From Candidatus Dojkabacteria bacterium (GTDB lineage: Bacteria; Patescibacteriota; Dojkabacteria; J137): DNA of 40,953 bases. Both the position numbers and the translations under genes were made by a program. Below the pieces are notes generated by a model, which saw only the letters and a program-made list of their open reading frames with translations, did no database searches and was not told where the DNA came from. Of the stretch, positions 16,697 to 24,261 are shown piece after piece (position 1 is the first letter of the stretch; every line of letters begins with the position of its first letter). The stretch lies in contig JAUZRK010000004.1 of NCBI GenBank assembly GCA_030950485.1, forward strand, positions 1 through 40,953, read 5' to 3'.

Positions 16697-17125
16697 ATGA
16701 AACCTATACTAATAATTATCGGAATTTTATTAATTGTATCTGCATCATTTCTAATTCTTCCAAAGTACTTAAAAAATAATGAAGTAACTGAAGAGGTTAC
16801 AGATGAACAGACCTATATAAATTCAATTACTGGAGAAACACTTGATATTATAGTTGAGTTGGCTGATTATGAATTTTATCCTAATAGATTCAAAATCAAT
16901 TTAGAGTCAGTATCTAACGAAATAGTTCTTAAGGGAATAAGTGGATATCATAATTTCTCAAGCAATGACTTCTATATAGAGTCACCAATAATTGGACCTG
17001 GTGAAGAACATGTACTTGTTTTACCAACACCAATAAATGTAAAGAAAGGAGATATATTAGAATTCAGATCAACAGTAAATGACGATTCAGAGAAAGGGAT
17101 GATAGGTTATATCGAAATTATTTAG
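16697..17125 (+). CDS. Membrane-anchored cupredoxin-like protein
   Basis: A 142-residue protein with an N-terminal anchor (PILIIIGILLIVSASFLIL, residues 3-21) and an exported domain of about 90 residues. The domain pattern YEFYPNRFKINL, GYHNFSSNDF, then DILEFRSTVNDDSEKGMIGYIEI is that of plastocyanin-like cupredoxins. The first His ligand (GYHNF) and the terminal Met (KGMIG) positions are kept, but the Cys and second His expected in the stretch EFRSTVNDDSEKGM are absent (Ser and acidic residues instead). Type-1 copper binding is thus unlikely; it could bind another ligand or be purely structural. It converges on the PspC remnant; the stops nearly coincide. Confidence 0.7.
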   Translation: MKPILIIIGILLIVSASFLILPKYLKNNEVTEEVTDEQTYINSITGETLDIIVELADYEFYPNRFKINLESVSNEIVLKGISGYHNFSSNDFYIESPIIGPGEEHVLVLPTPINVKKGDILEFRSTVNDDSEKGMIGYIEII

Positions 17126-17373
17126 CGATTTATAATTTCAGCTTCTACAACTTCCCTTGTATTTTTTTCTGAATTAGTAGAAGCTTTTTCTTGAACAAAA
17201 ATCCAAAGTAGTTAGTATAACCAAAATACTGCGGAAAAAGTAGCAAACGAGGTAGCTACAAAAATAACTCTTATTAAAACTAAATCAATAGAGAAATAAT
17301 CTGAAAGACCTGTACTGACTCCTCCTAATAGTGTATTTTCTCTAATTCTATATAGGTTTTTCTCTTTTACCAT
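17122..17373 (-). pseudogene. PspC-domain protein with in-frame TAA
   Basis: The frame from ATG 17373 reads MVKEKNLYRIRENTLLGGVS, then TGLSDYFSIDLVLIRVIF, a clear PspC domain (family form LYRsrxxxxxGGVxGGLaxYfxiDxxlvRxxf). After AVFWLY it meets TAA at 17212-17214 and continues LLWIFVQEKASTNSEK... to TAA 17122-17124, 83 residues in total. Family members read Y-I/L-L-L-W here, so the stop most likely replaces a hydrophobic codon such as TTA or ATA. Only 53 residues would be made, ending inside the second membrane helix. PspC proteins are small inner-membrane envelope-stress factors. The tail overlaps the end of the convergent cupredoxin-like gene. Confidence 0.8.
17140..17185 (+). terminator. 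Possible terminator of the cupredoxin-like gene
   Basis: AGCTTCTAC (17140-17148) and GTAGAAGCT (17177-17185) form a 9-bp stem with a 28-nt loop, followed on the plus strand by a short T run. It lies inside the tail of the convergent PspC remnant. The loop is long, so support is moderate. Confidence 0.4.
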
Positions 17374-17411
17374 AAAAGTTATATAATGATAATTATTATT
17401 TTACACTATTT

Positions 17412-18539
17412 ATGTACATTTTCATTCTGGGTAAGAATAAAAACCTATCTAAGTTAGAGATAAGCAGACATCTCGCTGCTAACTACTCGACTTATAAGAT
17501 TATTGAAAATGCAGATAATTATTTAACTGTAGATATTAAGGATTTTAATCCAGAATCCACAATTAATGAGCTTGCTGGAACACTTAAAATAGGTGAAATA
17601 GATATGAAAACTAACAGTATTGATGAAGTACTTGATAGAGTATTTCTTAATACTAAATTTAATTATTCAATTACTAATCTTAATTTAACTAGTACTGAAT
17701 TAGAAATCGTTGAGCTAAATGTAAAAAAATATTTGAAAAAAAATAAATTCAAAGCCAATTATAAAAAACCTCTTAAAAACATAGTTTCTCCTAGTAAATA
17801 CTCTTCTTGGGAACTAGATAATGGATTTGAGCTAATTGCTTATAAGACAAAAGGGGATTTGAATGTATTAATTACACTAGTTTCAGCTAATACTAATTAC
17901 TATAAAGACTTTGATAATAGTAGACCAGCAAGAAAATTTACACACGGGACTTCATTTAGACTTACTAATTTAATGCTAAATTTATTTAAATTTAATCATA
18001 AAACTCTAGTAGATCCTTATTGTGGTACTGGTACTTTTCTAATAGGAAGTCTTATAAAGGGTTTCTCTGTAATAGGTATTGATAATGAAACGGAATTAAT
18101 AAATACTTCGAGGCAAAATATTGAATGGGCAATAGATTATTATTCTGTAGAAAATGCGAATTATAAATTAATTAAAGGATATTCTGAAAGCACTGATTTT
18201 AAAGCTGATGCTTGTATTTTTGAACCCTATATGGGTCCATTCTTAAAAAAGAAACCAAATAAAGCTCAAGCTACTCAGATAGCAAAACGACTACAGGATT
18301 TATATAAGAAACTATTTGAAAATCTTAAGAATAACCTAAATAGTAAAGCAGAAGTTATTTGTGTTATACCATATTTTGTTACAAATACAGGTGAATCTAT
18401 TAAAATAAATGAGAAAGAAGTTTTTACAAACTTTTTTAAGTTTCAAAAGCTTGAATTAGATATTTCTAACCCAATTACTTATAGTACTCCTGATGGATCT
18501 AATATTGGTAGATATATATACCTTTTAGAGACTAATTAA
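17412..18539 (+). CDS. Trm11/TrmG10-like tRNA (guanine-N2) methyltransferase
   Basis: A 375-residue protein with an N-terminal THUMP-like region (residues 1-150) and a Rossmann methyltransferase domain. LVDPYCGTGTFLIGSLIKGF then VIGIDNE form the SAM-binding motif I and acidic loop of the archaeal/eukaryotic Trm11-TrmG10 type, which methylates guanosine 10 of tRNA at N2. Upstream, RPARKFTHGTSFRLTNLMLNL is also family-like. Motif IV, normally DPPYG, is FEPYMGPFLKKKP: Glu replaces Asp and one Pro is missing. The enzyme may still act on RNA, but this variation needs testing before a specific site is assigned. The gene is intact and divergent from the PspC remnant. Confidence 0.75.
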   Translation: MYIFILGKNKNLSKLEISRHLAANYSTYKIIENADNYLTVDIKDFNPESTINELAGTLKIGEIDMKTNSIDEVLDRVFLNTKFNYSITNLNLTSTELEIVELNVKKYLKKNKFKANYKKPLKNIVSPSKYSSWELDNGFELIAYKTKGDLNVLITLVSANTNYYKDFDNSRPARKFTHGTSFRLTNLMLNLFKFNHKTLVDPYCGTGTFLIGSLIKGFSVIGIDNETELINTSRQNIEWAIDYYSVENANYKLIKGYSESTDFKADACIFEPYMGPFLKKKPNKAQATQIAKRLQDLYKKLFENLKNNLNSKAEVICVIPYFVTNTGESIKINEKEVFTNFFKFQKLELDISNPITYSTPDGSNIGRYIYLLETN

Positions 18540-18778
18540 CTACCAATTTCCATTGACAGGCTTATTTTTTTTGCAATACTTATTAAGTTTGTTTTTAAAC
18601 TATTTTTAGTATTTAGATCTTTAATCTCACTTTCTATTTTTTTTAGTAAATCTTCCAAATCATTCTTTAGATCTGAGTCTATCTTCTTATTGTGGACATT
18701 TTTAAGGAATGCAATATAACCTCTATATTCCTTTTCTCTAATAACATCACTTAAAATTTCAATTTGTTTATTTGTCAT
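18536..18778 (-). CDS. Small Lys/Leu-rich helical protein
   Basis: An 80-residue charged protein, not recognised. It starts MTNKQIEILSDVIREKEYRG and consists of amphipathic helices, with a probable coiled coil at LKNDLEDLLKKIESEIKDLN. No membrane segment is present. Its 3' end overlaps the convergent methyltransferase gene by 4 bp. It may be a small regulator or a structural partner, but nothing identifies the role. The frame and codon use are normal for the window. Confidence 0.55.
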   Translation of the reverse strand: MTNKQIEILSDVIREKEYRGYIAFLKNVHNKKIDSDLKNDLEDLLKKIESEIKDLNTKNSLKTNLISIAKKISLSMEIGS

Positions 18779-18898
18779 TTTTTATTAACTAATATTTACA
18801 AGCGATTATAGATCTTTTTACGTTACAATCAAGCATATTTTTTATAAATTAAAGTAATATTTATATATCCTTTATGATTTCTTCATAAAACTTAATAA

Positions 18899-19612
18899 TT
18901 AGTAGTTTTCTAAATATTTTGAAGCTTCAACAATTTTGATATTAATTGAATCGGATAAAAGCAATTCATATGTCATTTTAAATTCTTCTAATGAATCAAA
19001 TGGTTTTTTAACAAAATCATCTATTTTCTGCACATCAACCCATTTAAACTCCCCCTCTTCGTTAGATTGTAAATCACCCTTTGGATTTTCTATCTTAAAA
19101 TTATAAAAATATTTATCATCAATGATTTCTCCACTTAGGTTCTTAACTACTACGTGCTTGATCAAAAACAGTTCAGCTTTTTTAGTGATGACTAGATTAG
19201 TCTCTTCTTTTAATTCCCTAATTACTGATTCGTTTATGGTTTCTCCAAATTTAACTTTACCTGAAGGGAAACCTTGATTGTTATAAAAGGGGTGTTTCAG
19301 TCTTTTATATAGTAATACTTGTTTTCTTCCGTCATTTTCTCTTACGCAGCAAAATGCTACTAATATTTTGCCTTGCCTTTGTATCTTTTTAGAATCGTTA
19401 TCAATTATAGAGGCGCTCTCTTTTCCTTTATTAGTAAGTGCATAACTTTTATCCTCTTTCTTAACATATCCTAAGCTTATTAGTTTTTTAAGATGAAAAT
19501 TAAATAAATTATTTTCTAAATCATCAAAGGGTCTTAAATTAGTGTAAGTAGCGTTGTCTTTATACAGCAACTTATTTAATATTGCTATCTGTATATAGTG
19601 CATGTCTTCCAT
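18899..19612 (-). CDS. Winged-helix NUDIX protein with intact catalytic box
   Basis: A 237-residue protein with an N-terminal winged helix (residues 1-70; FNFHLKKLISLGYVKKEDKSYALTNKGKE, quoted in parts FNFHLKKLISLGYVK and KSYALTNKGKE) and a NUDIX domain from 80. The NUDIX box SGKVKFGETINESVIRELKEETNL at 117-140 (in parts SGKVKFGETINES and VIRELKEETNL) keeps the full Gx5Ex7REUxEE pattern. It is a paralogue of 7800-8492, whose box is destroyed. NrtR-like regulators use a NUDIX domain to sense ADP-ribose, but their HTH is C-terminal; here the order is reversed. A nucleotide-responsive regulator or an HTH-tethered hydrolase are both possible. Upstream of its start, ATATGC/GCATAT inverted arms surround TACATGTA, a candidate operator. 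Confidence 0.8.
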   Translation of the reverse strand: MEDMHYIQIAILNKLLYKDNATYTNLRPFDDLENNLFNFHLKKLISLGYVKKEDKSYALTNKGKESASIIDNDSKKIQRQGKILVAFCCVRENDGRKQVLLYKRLKHPFYNNQGFPSGKVKFGETINESVIRELKEETNLVITKKAELFLIKHVVVKNLSGEIIDDKYFYNFKIENPKGDLQSNEEGEFKWVDVQKIDDFVKKPFDSLEEFKMTYELLLSDSINIKIVEASKYLENY

Positions 19613-19695
19613 AGAATATAATTTAAATGTTTAATATGCTTATAATACATGTACTTTTAGCATATGTTAGGCAGGTTGAATTGCCTTAAAATTTG

Positions 19696-20967
19696 TTAAA
19701 TTTTGATATTTAATAACTCATCCCACGAGGTTGTATATCTACTTGATATTCTATCCGATCTAACCCTCCATCTTTCTTTATTTATTTCTTTTCCGCTGCG
19801 TACTAATTCAGTTCCAAATTTACTATTTATAAAATCTATGTTTTGCATAAGAGTACTCTTTTGATCCTCGCTACTTTTATTATAACTATGTAACATAGAG
19901 TATTGTATTGAATTCTCGTCTCGTATCCCTGTTATATAAATCCCTGATTTTTTATATCTATAACCATTTTTATATATTAACTTTAGCGCTTCCAGTCCCT
20001 TTTTTATAAAATCAGGAGAGTAGTTACTATAGTTATCTAAAGTCATTGTAGTTGCATTTGAATATGGCTTATCTTCTCCATATTTGCCTGTTCTTATATA
20101 AACAGTAATAAAATTAGCTACAGACTTTTGTTTTCTAAGCTTCCTCAGTGCATTAGAGGTATAGCTTGCAACTGCCTGCTCTAGCTCTTCTATTTTAGTT
20201 ATTGGAGTTCCGAAAGATCTAGTATAGGATATACCTTTTCTAGGCGTTGGATTATTATCTAGTTTAAAACAAGATACGCCATTAATTTCTAGATAGGTTC
20301 TTTCAACCGTAACACTATACTTTTTTCTAATAAAAGCTCTATCGCTATATTTAAAATCTTTAACATTATAAATCCCATCTCCCCTAAGTTTCTCACTTGT
20401 TCTATATCCGATCCCCCATACTTCAGATATATCTAGCTTATTTAATAGATCATCTAACTCAGCTTCTCCAAGGATTGAAAGATCTGTTGTAGAATTAAAT
20501 CTTCGTTGAAGCTTTCCTATCTCATTTGCAATTTTTGCTAATGTTTTAGTTCTAGCAATACCGACAGAAACAGGTAGTCCGATATTTTTCTTTACTGTAT
20601 CTACTATGGAATCTCCTAACGAAGTATATTTATCTATATCATCATCCAGCCTCAAAAAAGCCTCATCTATAGAATATAATTCTATATCGTCAACAAAACT
20701 CATTAAAGTTTTCATAACTCTATTTGATAAGTCTCCATAAAGAATAAAGTTAGATGAAAATATATTTACATTCTTGCTTTCTAAAAGATCTTTAATTTTA
20801 AAGTAAGGAACTCCCATAGCCACCCCCATATCTTTTACTTCCTGAGATCTTGCAACTACACAACCATCATTATTAGATAAAACAATAGTAGGTTTATTCC
20901 ATAGTTTTGGATTAAAGACCCTCTCGCAAGACACAAAGAAATTGTTACAGTCTACTAATGCGTACAG
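19696..20967 (-). CDS. umuC: Translesion DNA polymerase V catalytic subunit
   Basis: A Y-family polymerase of about 423 residues. The first in-frame conventional start (GTG 20934, MSCERVF) would delete the essential YALVDCNNFF segment that binds metal and dNTP. That segment is in frame upstream, and the only plausible initiator is CTG at 20967 (LYALVDCNNFFVSCERVF). SIDEAFLRLD carries the catalytic acidic residues, VSVGIARTKTLAKIANEIGK follows, and the little-finger domain and UmuC C terminus (KSTLMQNIDFINSKFG) are present. It lies 83 bp downstream of umuD on the same strand, presumably an operon. It copies past lesions as part of UmuD'2C. The CTG start, or an ATG to CTG change, is the one oddity. 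Confidence 0.9.
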   Translation of the reverse strand: MYALVDCNNFFVSCERVFNPKLWNKPTIVLSNNDGCVVARSQEVKDMGVAMGVPYFKIKDLLESKNVNIFSSNFILYGDLSNRVMKTLMSFVDDIELYSIDEAFLRLDDDIDKYTSLGDSIVDTVKKNIGLPVSVGIARTKTLAKIANEIGKLQRRFNSTTDLSILGEAELDDLLNKLDISEVWGIGYRTSEKLRGDGIYNVKDFKYSDRAFIRKKYSVTVERTYLEINGVSCFKLDNNPTPRKGISYTRSFGTPITKIEELEQAVASYTSNALRKLRKQKSVANFITVYIRTGKYGEDKPYSNATTMTLDNYSNYSPDFIKKGLEALKLIYKNGYRYKKSGIYITGIRDENSIQYSMLHSYNKSSEDQKSTLMQNIDFINSKFGTELVRSGKEINKERWRVRSDRISSRYTTSWDELLNIKI

Positions 20968-20993
20968 TGAAAGTTATAAGTAATAAGTAAAAA
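20968..20993 (-). repeat. TTACTTA heptads before the umuC start
   Basis: On the minus strand TTACTTA is repeated and followed by TAACTTT, directly before the CTG proposed as umuC start. It resembles the TACTTTT heptads before ackA and after the VanW gene. Confidence 0.4.
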
Positions 20994-20998
20994 AACTC

Positions 20999-21038
20999 TC
21001 TCCTCCATTTGGGAAAGGTGCCCTTTAGGGCTAGGAGA
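20999..21038. repeat. Nested hairpin between umuD and umuC
   Basis: An outer 6-bp stem TCTCCT/AGGAGA (20999-21004, 21033-21038) encloses an inner hairpin AAAGG-TGC-CCTTT (21014-21026). The sequence is GC-richer than its surroundings and looks like a REP-type element dropped into the operon. It could also attenuate umuC relative to umuD. Confidence 0.45.
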
Positions 21039-21050
21039 CTTCACTAGCTT

Positions 21051-21443
21051 CTATCCCTTTATCTTTTTTATCACCCCAGTAACTACTCCCCAAACACTAA
21101 ACTCATTGAACTCTTTCACATTTATAATTTCGTAATTATCATTTTCAGGCTTTAAATACATTTCTTCTCCTGATTTAAAAAATCTTTTTACTGTATATTC
21201 ACTATCTAATACAGCTAAGACAATATCGCTATTTACTGGCTCTAGTGATTTATCTATGACTAGAATATCTCCATTATGTATCCCCGCTTTTATCATCGAG
21301 TCCCCGCTAACTCTAACAAAGAAAGTAGCAGCTGGATGTTTTACTAGATATTCATTTATATCTAAAGTTTTATCTATGTAATCAGTAGCTGGGGAAGGAA
21401 ATCCCGCAGGAACTGAGTCGAGGAATAGTTGTATTGATGACAT
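21051..21443 (-). CDS. umuD: UmuD-like S24 self-cleaving SOS protein
   Basis: A 130-residue S24-family protein from ATG 21443; a TTG nine bases earlier is less likely. SVPAGFPSPATDYID contains the Ala-Gly self-cleavage site. VSGDSMIKAGI holds the catalytic Ser and EYTVKRFF the catalytic Lys. There is no N-terminal DNA-binding domain, so this is UmuD rather than LexA. RecA-filament-stimulated cleavage would convert it to UmuD', the partner of UmuC. It is the first gene of the umuDC pair. The promoter upstream has a perfect TATAAT bracketed by direct repeats, probably the binding site of an SOS repressor encoded elsewhere. Confidence 0.92.
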   Translation of the reverse strand: MSSIQLFLDSVPAGFPSPATDYIDKTLDINEYLVKHPAATFFVRVSGDSMIKAGIHNGDILVIDKSLEPVNSDIVLAVLDSEYTVKRFFKSGEEMYLKPENDNYEIINVKEFNEFSVWGVVTGVIKKIKG

Positions 21444-21462
21444 AATATACAAATCTGGTTTA

Positions 21463-21500
21463 TTACACCTATTATAGTATACTTTACACCTTTAGTCTAA
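21463..21500 (-). promoter_or_regulatory. umuDC promoter with paired AGGTGTAA repeats
   Basis: On the minus strand TATAAT (21471-21476) is preceded, 18 bp upstream, by TTAGAC (21495-21500). AGGTGTAA occurs at 21463-21470 and 21484-21491, 21 bp apart, one just downstream of the -10 box and one in the spacer. This direct-repeat layout could be a repressor operator. It does not match the Gram-negative or Gram-positive LexA boxes. Confidence 0.55.
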
Positions 21501-21558
21501 ACAACAACTTGCGCCGCAATACAATGCACAAATCGATGTTTCAAGTTTAAAATTAGGA

Positions 21559-22179
21559 ATGGAGAGAAAATTATTCTTAAATAAATATAGAGTAGATACT
21601 ATCAGGCTTAAAAATCACGATTATAGAGAAGAAGGCACTTACTTCATTACCATATGTATAGCTAAACGAAAGAGATACTTCGGCAAAGTGATCGATAATC
21701 AAATGCAATTAACTAGAATAGGAGAGATTGCATATAAAAACTGGCTTAACATACCTAACCATTTTAAGAATGTGCAATTAGATGAATTCATTATAATGCC
21801 TGATCATATGCATGGAATTATTATAATATTGCCAGAGGAAATAATGAAAGAGGAAAGAAATAATCTCAAGTTACAGACGTTGCATGCAACGTCTCCACAG
21901 CATGCAATACCTCCACTGCATGCGATATCTCCACAAACAGAAAAATCTATAGATCCCAAAATATCTCAATATTTCTCAGATATAACACCCAAACCTAGAT
22001 CATTATCAACAATACTAAGATCATATAAATCAGCCTGCACAAGAGAAATCAATAAAATAAATCCTGAAATTAAATTCAAGTGGCAGACTAGATTCTATGA
22101 ACATATTATAAGAAACGAAAGGGCATTTACTAATATTAAGAATTATATTAAAAACAATCCTTCAAATTGGAAAAAATAG
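21559..22179 (+). mobile_element. REP-associated tyrosine transposase (RAYT, Y1 HUH family)
   Basis: A 206-residue single-strand transposase/endonuclease of the TnpA-REP type. YREEGTYFITICIAKRKRYFG is the N-terminal strand pair. IIMPDHMHGIIII holds the HxH metal site (HUH motif). KWQTRFYEHIIRNERAFTNIKNYI contains the catalytic Tyr, and NNPSNW closes the family motif. Such proteins cut and mobilise REP palindromes. An unusual linker (residues about 107-126: QTLHATSPQHAIPPLHAISP) is encoded by an 18-bp repeat that includes the element's own palindrome. Further palindromes lie downstream (22204-22300). It could be active or domesticated; no terminal element boundaries are obvious. Confidence 0.9.
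21875..21935 (+). repeat. REP palindrome and 18-bp triplication inside the RAYT gene
   Basis: AGACGTTGCATGCAACGTCT is a perfect 20-bp palindrome at 21875-21894. From 21882 an 18-bp unit is repeated three times (21882-21899, 21900-21917, 21918-21935), each beginning GCATGC and ending CTCCAC plus two bases, and encoding the hexapeptides HATSPQ, HAIPPL and HAISPQ in frame. Confidence 0.85.
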
Positions 22180-22203
22180 AATAGAAAAAATAAAAGAAGC
22201 TCC

Positions 22204-22300
22204 AGTTACAGACGTTGCATGCAACGTCTTAAGTTTATGCGTTGCATTCCAACATCTCAAGGTTTATGCTTTGCAATACAACGCCTCAACGTTTATATTA
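22204..22300 (+). repeat. Cluster of three REP-like units after the RAYT gene
   Basis: The first unit repeats the same 20-bp palindrome (22210-22229); with 6 bp of upstream flank it is 26 bp identical to the copy inside the transposase gene. Two degenerate units follow at 27-29 bp spacing (GTTGCATTCCAACATCTCAA, then TTTGCAATACAACGCCTCAA), each followed by a GTTTAT-type end. This is a REP array next to its likely transposase. Confidence 0.75.
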
Positions 22301-22344
22301 ATAAGGATAGCTTTATTTAATTATTTTAATTAAAAACATCTCTT

Positions 22345-23253
22345 ATGCGACCTTCTAACCTTAAAACAAAAATCTTCCTAGACAGCGGAGATCCTAATGA
22401 TACAAGAAAAATAATTAATCAATTAGGATTCCTAGACGGACAGACAACAAATCCGTCATTAGTAACAAAAAATCCAAAATTTATTGAGATTCAAAAAAAA
22501 GGAGGAGTTTGTAAAGCTGAAGAATTACTAAACGAATATCGAAAACTAGTTGTAGAAATCTCGGAACTAATTCCTGGGAAATCAGTATCGATAGAAGTTA
22601 GTGCTGATTTAGATACAAAAGCAGAGGAAATGGTAGAGCAAGGGCTGGAAATGAATAAGTGGATTGATAATGCACATATAAAACTTCCATCAACAAAAGA
22701 AGGTATTAAAGCAGCTATTAAACTAAGAGAGGAAAATGTTAGAGTTAATATGACTTTAATATTTTCACAAGAACAGACTGCGGCTATTCATAAAGCCATT
22801 AATTCAGAACTTACAGGAGATGTTTTTGTTTCTCCATTTATAGGGAGACTAGATGACATAGATCTTGATGGTACTGATCTCGTAACTAATATTCAAAAAA
22901 TGTACAAAGAGTCTAATTCAAACGTTGAAGTACTTGCAGCTAGCATAAGAGATCTTGAGCACTTCTTATATCTAATCTATTCTGATGTTGACATTATTAC
23001 CACTCCAATGAAAATATTGGAAGAATGGGCGGCTAATGGCCTCGTTATTCCAGACAAGAACGATTTAGATTTTAAGAATGAAAATAAGTATTTTAAAAGT
23101 AGAGATCTTCTAAAAGATAATTCTTTAGATATAGAATATAAAAATATTGACCTGACCAAGGACTGGACAAAAATTGATATTTCTCACCATCTAACAGATA
23201 AAGGACTTACTAAATTTGCGGAAGATTGGAATAAATTGATTGGGAAATGCTAG
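22345..23253 (+). CDS. tal: Transaldolase
   Basis: A 302-residue transaldolase of the class I aldolase fold, exchanging a dihydroxyacetone unit between sugar phosphates in the non-oxidative pentose phosphate pathway. GQTTNPSLV is at 32-40, the Schiff-base Lys is K113 in HIKLPST, and NMTLIFSQEQ, SPFIGRLDD and LAASIRD follow, all in the expected order. Length is between short TalC and long TalA forms, with a longer C terminus. ATG 22345 is well placed. It begins the cluster tal-tktN-tktC-pgi, with a 150-bp gap before tktN that may hold a promoter. The genes are intact. Confidence 0.92.
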   Translation: MRPSNLKTKIFLDSGDPNDTRKIINQLGFLDGQTTNPSLVTKNPKFIEIQKKGGVCKAEELLNEYRKLVVEISELIPGKSVSIEVSADLDTKAEEMVEQGLEMNKWIDNAHIKLPSTKEGIKAAIKLREENVRVNMTLIFSQEQTAAIHKAINSELTGDVFVSPFIGRLDDIDLDGTDLVTNIQKMYKESNSNVEVLAASIRDLEHFLYLIYSDVDIITTPMKILEEWAANGLVIPDKNDLDFKNENKYFKSRDLLKDNSLDIEYKNIDLTKDWTKIDISHHLTDKGLTKFAEDWNKLIGKC

Positions 23254-23403
23254 GTCATAATTATTCTAAGAAGAGTATTTCTTTGTAGATGTGACATGAT
23301 CTCCTGAATAATGCTTCGCTGCCCAGGTGTTCTTTTATATATAACGTATCATTGTAGAAATACTTGCCTTCCACTTTCTTTAATTTTCATCTAAACTATA
23401 GTT

Positions 23404-24261
23404 ATGAGTGGACGAATTGAGAAAAAATCAATAGCTGATCTGCAAAGACTAGCTAATGATATAAGAAAAGATATATTAAAGATGCTTTTAACTGCAGGTT
23501 CAGGACATTCAGCAGGACCTCTAGGAATGGCAGATATCTTTACAGGATTATACTTTGATGTATTAAAACATAACCCAACTCATCCAAAATGGGAGGAGAG
23601 AGACTATGTATTCCTATCAAATGGACACATATGTCCAGTTTGGTATGTAACGCTTGCTTACGCTGGCTATTCTGAAAAAAGTGAGCTTAAAACACTAAGA
23701 AAAATAAACTCAAGATTACAAGGTCATCCTAATAGACTAGACCTCCCTGGAATTGAAAATTCAAGTGGTCCTTTAGGACAAGGTATTTCCCAAGCTATTG
23801 GAGCTGCAGTTGCAGTAGAAATGGACAATAAAAAAAATCAGGTTTACTGCCTAATGGGAGATGGTGAATTAAATGAAGGTCAGTGCTGGGAAGCATTTAT
23901 GTTCGCTGGTAATAGAAGAGTAAACAACCTAACGATTATAATTGATAGAAATAATATCCAAATTGACGGATTTACAGAAGATATAATGCCGTTAGAAAAC
24001 CTTAAAGATAAGCTTGAATCATTTAACTTACACGTACTTGAAATAGACGGACATAACATTGATGAGTTTATAGAGGCTACAAATAAAGCAAAAGCAATCC
24101 ATGCAAAAACTGTAGTAATAATTGCACATACAATCCCTGGTAAAGGAGTTGAATTTATGGAGTTCAAACCAGAATGGCATGGTAAACCACCTAATACTGA
24201 AGAAGCAAAAAAGGGAATAAAAGAAATAAGATCGTTAAAAGATCAGATTGAATGGGACTAA
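23404..24261 (+). CDS. tktN: Transketolase, N-terminal (TPP-binding) subunit
   Basis: A 285-residue protein equal to the N-terminal half of transketolase. SGHSAGPLGMADI, LSNGHICPVWY, and MGDGELNEGQCWEAFMFAGN then IDRNN form the thiamine diphosphate/Mg site (GDG...N). HTIPGKGVEFME is also typical. Transketolase moves two-carbon units between sugar phosphates. Here the enzyme is split into two genes, as in archaea and some streamlined bacteria; the C-terminal subunit follows after 124 bp. The gap is unusual for a subunit pair and contains TAGTG/TAGGT-type low-complexity sequence. ATG 23404 is appropriate. Confidence 0.95.
   Translation: MSGRIEKKSIADLQRLANDIRKDILKMLLTAGSGHSAGPLGMADIFTGLYFDVLKHNPTHPKWEERDYVFLSNGHICPVWYVTLAYAGYSEKSELKTLRKINSRLQGHPNRLDLPGIENSSGPLGQGISQAIGAAVAVEMDNKKNQVYCLMGDGELNEGQCWEAFMFAGNRRVNNLTIIIDRNNIQIDGFTEDIMPLENLKDKLESFNLHVLEIDGHNIDEFIEATNKAKAIHAKTVVIIAHTIPGKGVEFMEFKPEWHGKPPNTEEAKKGIKEIRSLKDQIEWD

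Noticed and set aside
21875-21935. CRISPR-like array from the 18-bp repeats
   Set aside because: The units are contiguous, translated in frame and have no spacers; they are part of the RAYT gene. No CRISPR array or cas gene was seen anywhere in the window.
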